The position numbers were made by a program, and so were the translations under genes. Shown piece after piece: positions 14,778 to 19,690 of a DNA stretch of 19,690 nt (position 1 is the first letter of the stretch; each line of letters starts with the position of its first letter). The notes under the pieces were generated by a model. That model worked only from the letters and a program-made list of their open reading frames with translations, had not been told where the DNA came from and made no database searches. The DNA is from an uncultured Flavobacteriales bacterium (GTDB lineage: Bacteria; Bacteroidota; Bacteroidia; Flavobacteriales; BACL11), in the NCBI GenBank assembly GCA_913052655.1, contig CAJXFN010000005.1, positions 1-19,690 on the forward strand, in the 5' to 3' direction.

Positions 14778-15335
14778 GTGAATTTTATTGATATAATTAT
14801 TTCTATTTTTGTTTTGCTATTTGCATACAAAGGACTAAAAAGAGGATTAATAAAAGAACTTGTCTCACTTTTATCATTAATCATTGGGGTTTATATTGCA
14901 ATCAATTTCTCTTCTTTACTAGAAGAACACCTTTATAAACATCTATCAAACTATAGTGAATTTGTTTCAATAATTTCATTTATATTGGTTTTTTTAATAG
15001 TCTTTTTATCTTTTAAAACAGCCGGCTTTCTTGTTAAAAAGCTGGTAAAATCATTTCAACTAGGTTTTTTAGACAAACTATTTGGTTTGTTGTTTGGGGT
15101 CTCAAAAATTGTGTTAGTACTTTCAATTCTACTTTTTGAAACTCAACATTTGTCAAACACATTTGGAAACATTATTCCAGAAAAAGAGATAAAAAAATCA
15201 GTGTTGTACAAACCAGTCTATAATATAGTTCCAACTATTGCTCCCGTTGCTAAAGAGAGAAAAATATGGACTAGAAAATTAAAAAAAACAATTAACAACG
15301 CAGTAAAAGATGTAGAGGACTTTATTTTAGAATAG
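14778..15335 (+). CDS. CvpA family membrane protein
   Basis: An integral membrane protein of the colicin V production family; the precise role is unknown, though in other bacteria the family is tied to envelope integrity. The 185-residue product has four hydrophobic segments (about 4-20, 27-45, 62-83 and 100-116) and the family opening NFIDIIISIFVLLFAYKGLK-RGLIKE. The GTG start is chosen because the family begins exactly with MN-IDI and because a -7 box lies 4 nt before it. No ATG lies in frame before the conserved region. The last 14 bp overlap the end of pgk on the other strand. Confidence 0.88.
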   Translation: MNFIDIIISIFVLLFAYKGLKRGLIKELVSLLSLIIGVYIAINFSSLLEEHLYKHLSNYSEFVSIISFILVFLIVFLSFKTAGFLVKKLVKSFQLGFLDKLFGLLFGVSKIVLVLSILLFETQHLSNTFGNIIPEKEIKKSVLYKPVYNIVPTIAPVAKERKIWTRKLKKTINNAVKDVEDFILE

Positions 15336-16509
15336 CTTTTACCCCGGGAAGTTCTTTTCCCTCTAAATACTCTAACATGGCTCCTCCACCAGTAGAAATA
15401 TAACTTACTTTATCCTCTAAGTTAAATTTTTTGATTGCCGCGACAGAATCTCCACCACCAACCAAACTAAACGCTCCGTTTGCAGTAGATTTACAAATAG
15501 CCTCCCCAATCTTTTTTGTGCCATTTTCAAAATTACTCATTTCAAAAACACCCATAGGACCATTCCAAATTATGGTTTTAGAATTTTCAATTTCTTTTGA
15601 AAAGAGACACACGCTTTCCTCCCCAATATCCAAACCCATATAAGAGTCTTGAATGTTTAATATGTTTGAAATTTTTATGTCAGCATCATTGTTAAAACCA
15701 TTTGCATTTATAGAGTCAACCGGCAAAAGAAGTTTTACCCCCAACTCTGTTGATTTGTGTATAATAAAACTTGCCAAATCTACCCTATCTTCCTCAACCA
15801 AAGAAGTCCCTGTTTTTCCTCCTATCGCTTTTGCAAAAGTATAAGCCATTCCACCCCCGATAATTAAGCTATCTACTTTTTCTAGTAAAGACGTTATTAC
15901 ATCAATTTTTCCTGAAATCTTAGCCCCCCCAATAACAGCGGTTAATGGTTTTTGTGGACTGCTTAGAGCTTTTTCTAGGCTATCCACTTCATTTTTCAAC
16001 AACAGCCCAAAATATTTTTCGGATGGGAAAAAAGAAGCGATCGTGGATGTAGAGGCGTGGTTTCTATGTGCGGCACCAAAAGCATCGTTTACATACACAT
16101 CTGCTAAATCTGAAAGTTGTTTTGCAAATCCCTCGTCTGCTAGTTTTTCTTGTTTGTAAAATCTTAAATTTTCCAAAATCAACACCTCACCATTATTTAG
16201 TTTGCGTACCGCTTTTTTTGCAGAAGGGCCAATACAATCGTTAGAAAAAGATACCGACACACCCAATAACTCTTGTAAATAATTAACAACATGCCTTAAA
16301 GAAAATTTATCCTCTTTCCCTTTTGGCCTGCCTAGATGAGACATTAAAATAACTCTTGCTTTATCATTTAACAATTTATTGATGGTTGGTAAAGCAGCTT
16401 TAATTCTACTACCATCAACTACATTAAATTTTTCGTCTAAAGGAACATTAAAATCAACCCGCACAATAACTTTTTTACCTTCAAAATTTTGGTCTAATAG
16501 ATTTTTCAT
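15322..16509 (-). CDS. pgk: Phosphoglycerate kinase
   Basis: Forms ATP from 1,3-bisphosphoglycerate in glycolysis. From the ATG at 16509 the product has 395 residues, the usual bacterial length. It has VIVRVDFNVPLD with substrate-binding Arg-17, Asp-19 and Asn-21, SHLGRPKG (57-64), VNDAFGAAHRNHAST, the nucleotide site WNGPMGVFE, and the C-terminal GGGDSVAAI and STGGGAMLEYLEG. The frame is open 10 codons further upstream (to 16539), but that extension covers the promoter and adds residues not found in the family. It converges on cvpA with a 14-bp tail-to-tail overlap. Confidence 0.97.
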   Translation of the reverse strand: MKNLLDQNFEGKKVIVRVDFNVPLDEKFNVVDGSRIKAALPTINKLLNDKARVILMSHLGRPKGKEDKFSLRHVVNYLQELLGVSVSFSNDCIGPSAKKAVRKLNNGEVLILENLRFYKQEKLADEGFAKQLSDLADVYVNDAFGAAHRNHASTSTIASFFPSEKYFGLLLKNEVDSLEKALSSPQKPLTAVIGGAKISGKIDVITSLLEKVDSLIIGGGMAYTFAKAIGGKTGTSLVEEDRVDLASFIIHKSTELGVKLLLPVDSINANGFNNDADIKISNILNIQDSYMGLDIGEESVCLFSKEIENSKTIIWNGPMGVFEMSNFENGTKKIGEAICKSTANGAFSLVGGGDSVAAIKKFNLEDKVSYISTGGGAMLEYLEGKELPGVKAILK

Positions 16510-16513
16510 TCTA

Positions 16514-16544
16514 CAAAAATAAACAAAGTAAAAAATCAAACCAA
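16514..16544 (-). promoter_or_regulatory. Leaderless-type promoter of pgk
   Basis: On the minus strand, TTG (16542-16544), 20 bases, TATTTTTG (16514-16521), then 4 bases to the pgk ATG. Both elements match the Bacteroidota consensus exactly, the best promoter in the window. The distance puts the expected transcription start at the A of ATG. Confidence 0.6.
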
Positions 16545-16562
16545 TGATTTGTAAAAAATCAG

Positions 16563-16570
16563 TAAATTTG
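16563..16570 (+). promoter_or_regulatory. Candidate -7 box for holB-ricT-gldH
   Basis: TAAATTTG is an exact TAnnTTTG match, 14 nt before the holB ATG, in the 75-bp gap divergent from pgk. I find no TTG at the right spacing upstream; the only nearby TTTG is 11 nt away. Confidence 0.4.
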
Positions 16571-16584
16571 ACCTTAATATAATT

Positions 16585-17745
16585 ATGAAATTTTCCAACA
16601 TTTTAGCGCACAAGAGTTTAAAAAAACAACTGGTAAACTCAGTTAAAAACAATCGAATAGCTCACTCACAAATGTTCTTAGGGGAAAAATCTAGCCCCAA
16701 ACTATTATTTGCTTTAGCTTACGCTCAATATATTAATTGTCAAAACAAATCTTCAGACGATTCTTGTGGAACCTGCCAATCTTGTGTTAAATATCAAAAT
16801 TTAACCCATCCAGATCTACACCTAATATTTCCAGTTTTATCAATAAACAAGATTAAAAAAGTAACTTCAGATAATTTTGTAAATGAATGGAGAGAGAAGG
16901 TTTTAAAAAACCCCTACTTAGATCTTGACATATGGTTTGATGCTTTTTCGAGAGAAAATAAAACAGGAAAAACAGGATATATATACACTCAAGAGTCTGA
17001 TAATCTACACAGAAAACTATCTTTAAAAAATTACGAATCAGAATTCAGGGTAGTTCTCATTTGGTTGCCAGAAAAGATGCAGACAAACACCTCTAACAAA
17101 CTGTTAAAATTATTAGAAGAACCACCTATTAAAACGATATTTTTGTTGGTTTCAGAAAATACAGATTTAATCTTGAGCACTATTTTATCTAGGATACAGA
17201 TAATCAAAACAAAAAGTTATAAACTTGAAGAAATTGAAAGTTTGTTGAGAGATAAATTTCCACTCAAAAAGATGGAGGAAATTAAAGAAATTATTTCTTT
17301 AACAGATGGAAATATCGGAGACTCCATTCAAATTTTACAGAATGATAATTTTGAAGACCAGAATTTTGAAGAGTATCAAGCCTGGATGAGGCTGTGTTAC
17401 TCTGTAAATATCAAAGAAATTACAAAATGGGTAAATGAAAGAAGTCAAAACGGAAGAAGGTCTCAATCAACATTTTTAAAATATGCCTTAAAAATGATAA
17501 GAAATTGTTTGGTTTTTCATTTTTCGGAGACAAACAATTTGTTTGTCACACAAAAAGAAAGAGTTTTTTTAACAAAATTCCATCCATTTATACATCAAGA
17601 TAATATATTTGAAATATCAGAAAAACTAGAAGAGTGTATTAAAAACATAGAAAGAAATGCAAATTCAAAAATCATGTATTATGAACTATCACTACAATTA
17701 ATGAAACTCTTAAAAGTAAAGCGTAAATTTGTAGAATTAAATTAA
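16585..17745 (+). CDS. holB: DNA polymerase III delta'-type clamp-loader subunit
   Basis: Clamp-loader subunit that helps place the sliding clamp on DNA. The 386-residue product has the delta' layout: the start FSNILAHKSLKKQLVNSVKNNRIAHSQMF, a degenerate P-loop (FLGEKSSPKLLFALAYAQY, lacking GKT), a four-cysteine zinc site (Cys-52, Cys-61, Cys-64 and Cys-67, CGTCQSC), HPDLHLIFPV, KLLKLLEEPP (about 173-182) and TILSRIQ. The usual SRC motif reads SRI here. The C-terminal third is the helical collar domain. A delta' subunit normally does not hydrolyse ATP, so the poor Walker A fits delta' rather than gamma/tau. It is followed 5 bp later by ricT, an order I recall from Flavobacteriia. Confidence 0.9.
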   Translation: MKFSNILAHKSLKKQLVNSVKNNRIAHSQMFLGEKSSPKLLFALAYAQYINCQNKSSDDSCGTCQSCVKYQNLTHPDLHLIFPVLSINKIKKVTSDNFVNEWREKVLKNPYLDLDIWFDAFSRENKTGKTGYIYTQESDNLHRKLSLKNYESEFRVVLIWLPEKMQTNTSNKLLKLLEEPPIKTIFLLVSENTDLILSTILSRIQIIKTKSYKLEEIESLLRDKFPLKKMEEIKEIISLTDGNIGDSIQILQNDNFEDQNFEEYQAWMRLCYSVNIKEITKWVNERSQNGRRSQSTFLKYALKMIRNCLVFHFSETNNLFVTQKERVFLTKFHPFIHQDNIFEISEKLEECIKNIERNANSKIMYYELSLQLMKLLKVKRKFVELN

Positions 17746-17750
17746 ACAAT

Positions 17751-18818
17751 ATGGCTTGTGGAACTGGTGGTGGATGCGATGGTTGTTCAGTCTCTGAGAA
17801 AAGAGGTTGTGGAACGAGTTCAGTTTTTAATTGGCTTGCAAAAATTGGCGATGATAAAAGTAGCGCATTTTCTGATTTAGCAGAAGTTCAGTTTAAGATG
17901 AACCGAAAAGGTTATTTTCAAAACACCGAAAACATATCTATTTCTGAGGGTGATTGGGTTGTGGTGGAGAGCGACTCGGGATATGATATAGGTAAAATAA
18001 CCCTGTTGGGAGAGATTGTAAACCATCAATTAAAAAGAAAAAAAATAGACACATCAAAAGCACCTCTTAAAAAGATACATAGGCTCGCCAAAGATACAGA
18101 CATACAGAAGCTTAAATCATCTATTGAATTGGAGGACCCAACACTAAAAAAAGCAAAGCTTATTATAAAAAGCCATAAACTAGAAATGAAACTGATTGAT
18201 ATTGAGTATCAGGGAGATAACACAAAGGCTGTTTTTTATTATACAGCTGAGGAAAGAGTTGATTTCCGACAATTGATCAAGGTGTTGGCTGAAACTTTCA
18301 AGATCAGAATTGAAATGCGCCAGATCGGTGTAAGACAAGAAGCTGCTAGACTTGGTGGTGTTGGTTCATGTGGTCGTGAACTATGTTGTTCTACTTGGAT
18401 GTGCAACTTTAGTTCGGTAACAACCAATTCTGCTAGAGTTCAACAACTGTCTCTAAATCCTCAAAAATTAGCCGGCCAATGTTCTAAGTTGAAATGTTGC
18501 CTGAATTTCGAGATCGATTCTTATCAGGATGCACTGAAAGATTTTCCGGATAGCAATACCGTTCTTAAAACAAAAAAAGGCGATGCCGTGCATCAGAAAA
18601 CGGATATTTATAAACGCTTGATGTGGTATTCTTACAAAGATGATTATGCGAATATGATGGCATTACCCGTAAAGAAAGTAAAGCATATCATGGAAATGAA
18701 TAAACGTAAGAAATTCCCTGAAAAGCTTGAGAACTTTGCCTTTGTAAAAGAACAGAAAACCAATTTTGAAAATGTTGTAGGTCAGGATGATCTGGATCGT
18801 TTTGATAAAATGAAATAA
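17751..18818 (+). CDS. ricT: PSP1/RicT-family Fe-S protein (possibly spliced from two sources)
   Basis: The family is known from Bacillus, where RicT acts with partners in RNA maturation; in Bacteroidota the role is unclear. The 355-residue product has a Cys-rich, Gly-rich start (Cys-3, -9, -12 and -20), the PSP1 domain (about 50-260) with YYTAEERVDFRQLIKVLAE, and the ligand cysteines in CGRELCC (207-213), Cys-218 and CSKLKCC (244-250). A lysine-rich tail follows. It begins 5 bp after holB and gldH begins 4 bp after it. The protein reads as complete, but base usage shifts inside the gene near 18,240: the 3' half is rich in GATC and CGN arginine codons, unlike the 5' half. Confidence 0.88.
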   Translation: MACGTGGGCDGCSVSEKRGCGTSSVFNWLAKIGDDKSSAFSDLAEVQFKMNRKGYFQNTENISISEGDWVVVESDSGYDIGKITLLGEIVNHQLKRKKIDTSKAPLKKIHRLAKDTDIQKLKSSIELEDPTLKKAKLIIKSHKLEMKLIDIEYQGDNTKAVFYYTAEERVDFRQLIKVLAETFKIRIEMRQIGVRQEAARLGGVGSCGRELCCSTWMCNFSSVTTNSARVQQLSLNPQKLAGQCSKLKCCLNFEIDSYQDALKDFPDSNTVLKTKKGDAVHQKTDIYKRLMWYSYKDDYANMMALPVKKVKHIMEMNKRKKFPEKLENFAFVKEQKTNFENVVGQDDLDRFDKMK

Positions 18819-18822
18819 GATC

Positions 18823-19107
18823 ATGCAAAAATCGATCGGTAGTACTTCAATTATTTTGTTTGTATTTATTTCAATCCTCTTTTATTCCTGTGGTGCTAAT
18901 GTTGTGCACACAAATACAGCTTCAGTTCCCAATAATTGGATGATCTCAGACACCATTCATTTCTCATTCGATCATATTGATACACTCAATTCTCACGATT
19001 TAACTTTTTTAGTAAGAAATAATACCGACTTCGAATATCAAAATGCATTTTTCTTCGTTAAGTTATCGAACTGGAGCTTATGCATCAAATGGTATTCCAC
19101 TTGCTGA
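18823..19107 (+). CDS. gldH: GldH-type gliding motility lipoprotein, N-terminal fragment broken by a chimeric junction
   Basis: GldH is a lipoprotein needed for gliding in Bacteroidota and works with the T9SS/gliding machinery. The frame starts with a lipoprotein signal, the lipobox ending FYSC at Cys-23, then WMISDTIHFSFDHIDTLNSH and FLVRNNTDFEYQNAFFFVKL, which line up with the GldH pattern of a Trp/Asp-rich start and a YPFNNLFL-like strand. About 80 residues of an expected ~160 are genuine. After roughly 19,060 the frame runs into foreign DNA and ends at 19,107 with a meaningless tail. The position after holB-ricT is where I expect gldH in Flavobacteriia. The break is probably not biological. 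Confidence 0.72.
   Translation: MQKSIGSTSIILFVFISILFYSCGANVVHTNTASVPNNWMISDTIHFSFDHIDTLNSHDLTFLVRNNTDFEYQNAFFFVKLSNWSLCIKWYSTC
19050..19066. other. Chimeric junction between gldH and an ABC transporter gene
   Basis: To the left the gldH frame reads a normal GldH strand (NAFFFVKL). To the right another plus-strand frame reads LSYRTGAYASNGIPLADG, the start of a conserved block in branched-chain amino acid/urea-type binding proteins. The two frames cross within about 15 bp. No insertion-element ends, target duplication or att-like site is seen. Confidence 0.8.
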
Positions 19108-19690
19108 TGGTTATGCTGATTATATGACAATGCTGAATGAGCGTGATGGTGGAATTGGTGGTGAGCTCACAAGAGTAATAGAGTGTGAAACAGCTTACAA
19201 CACCGAGAAAGGTGTAGAATGCTATGAAGCTACTAAAGGTGAAGGCGTGTTGGTATATGAGCCTTACTCAACAGGTATGACTTATCAATTAATACCAAAA
19301 ACAGCTGCAGATGGTATTGCTTTACATACTGGTGGCTACGGCCGAACCTCAGCTAAAAATGGTGAAGTATTTAGAAATGTTTTTAATTTTCCAGCCAACT
19401 ATTGGGATGGAGCATCAGGAGCGATTAATCACTTACTAGATATTAATGGCAATGATATTAAAGGTAAAAAAGTAGCCCTCGTATACCATAATTCAGCTTA
19501 CGGCAAAGAGCCTATCCGTACACTCGAAGTACTGTCGGAAAAGCATGGTTACGAACTTATGTTGTTACCTGTTGACCATCCAGGACAAGAACAAAAATCA
19601 CAATGGTTGCAAATCCGACGCGAGAAGCCAGACTATACACTGATGTGGGGTTGGGGCGTAATGAACCAAGTTGCGATACAAGAAGCGGTC
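19058..19690 (+). CDS. Branched-chain amino acid/urea-type ABC transporter substrate-binding protein, internal fragment
   Basis: Periplasmic binding protein of the type I fold (LivK/UrtA-like, Peripla_BP_6 group) that delivers small molecules to an ABC importer. About 211 codons run to the window end without a stop: LSYRTGAYASNGIPLADGYA, MLNERDGGIGGELTRVIECE, AYNTEKGVECYE, LVYEPYSTGM, NFPANYWDGASGAINHL, KVALVYHNSAYGKEP and YTLMWGWGVMNQ. The signal peptide and first lobe strand are missing at the left, the second half at the right. An ATG at 19,043 opens the same frame, but its first residues come from gldH-side DNA. Base usage is richer in G+C than the window average, and the closest relatives I recall are proteobacterial. 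Confidence 0.8.

Noticed and set aside
15322..16539. pgk with a 10-residue N-terminal extension
   Set aside because: The extension covers the TATTTTTG box, and family members start at the MKNLL-type Met.
19043..19690. Horizontal transfer of an ABC transporter gene into gldH
   Set aside because: Both genes are truncated at one point with no element ends, repeats or att-like site. A chimera is simpler.
1..19690. CRISPR, prophage, transposon, toxin-antitoxin or defence system
   Set aside because: I found no spaced direct repeats, integrase or transposase motifs, paired small toxin/antitoxin genes or nuclease-helicase clusters. The nucleases present (rnr, rnhA, rnc) are housekeeping.

Overview
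This window reads as a low-GC Bacteroidota chromosome, most likely a marine-type Flavobacteriia/Flavobacteriales. The evidence is a gliding-motility lipoprotein start (gldH), a secreted protein with a type IX secretion (T9SS) C-terminal domain, an IPExxxVDY-family gene between rnc and pyk, Bacteroidota-style promoters (TTG-N18..20-TAnnTTTG), no Shine-Dalgarno sequences in front of genes, and very A+T-rich spacers. Almost everything is core housekeeping. I found no CRISPR array, transposase, phage module, toxin-antitoxin pair or defence island, and no convincing new multi-gene system.

Layout: rpiB (cut by the left edge) and rnr on the minus strand, separated by a ~480-bp spacer of about 10% G+C. 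Then, on the plus strand, a small basic lipoprotein and a secreted seven-repeat beta-propeller with a T9SS tail, ending at a hairpin shared with a minus-strand tRNA-Asn. A PfkB-family kinase (plus) converges on the minus-strand purN - small ORF - rnhA cluster. Next is a compact plus-strand run acpP-fabF-rnc-IPExxxVDY-pyk-M42 peptidase, with overlaps or gaps of about 10 bp or less. pheS (minus) converges on it. Two secreted or lipid-anchored proteins of unknown role follow, then a small conserved protein divergent from cvpA, pgk (minus, overlapping cvpA tail to tail), and holB-ricT-gldH (plus).

The right end is not one genome. gldH breaks off at about 19,055-19,066 and continues in another frame into the middle of a branched-chain amino acid/urea-type ABC transporter binding protein. 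The preceding ~0.8 kb (about 18,240-19,060) also differs from both flanks: ten GATC sites in ~0.7 kb against about 29 in the previous 18.2 kb. I read this as an assembly or amplification chimera, possibly in two steps, not as biology.

Two points from the ordinary part deserve attention. Four genes (purN, the 107-aa conserved gene, cvpA, pgk) have a -7 box exactly 4 nt before the start codon, which predicts leaderless mRNAs. And rnc has no ATG, GTG or TTG able to give a full-length protein; its most natural start is an ATT overlapping the fabF stop codon.
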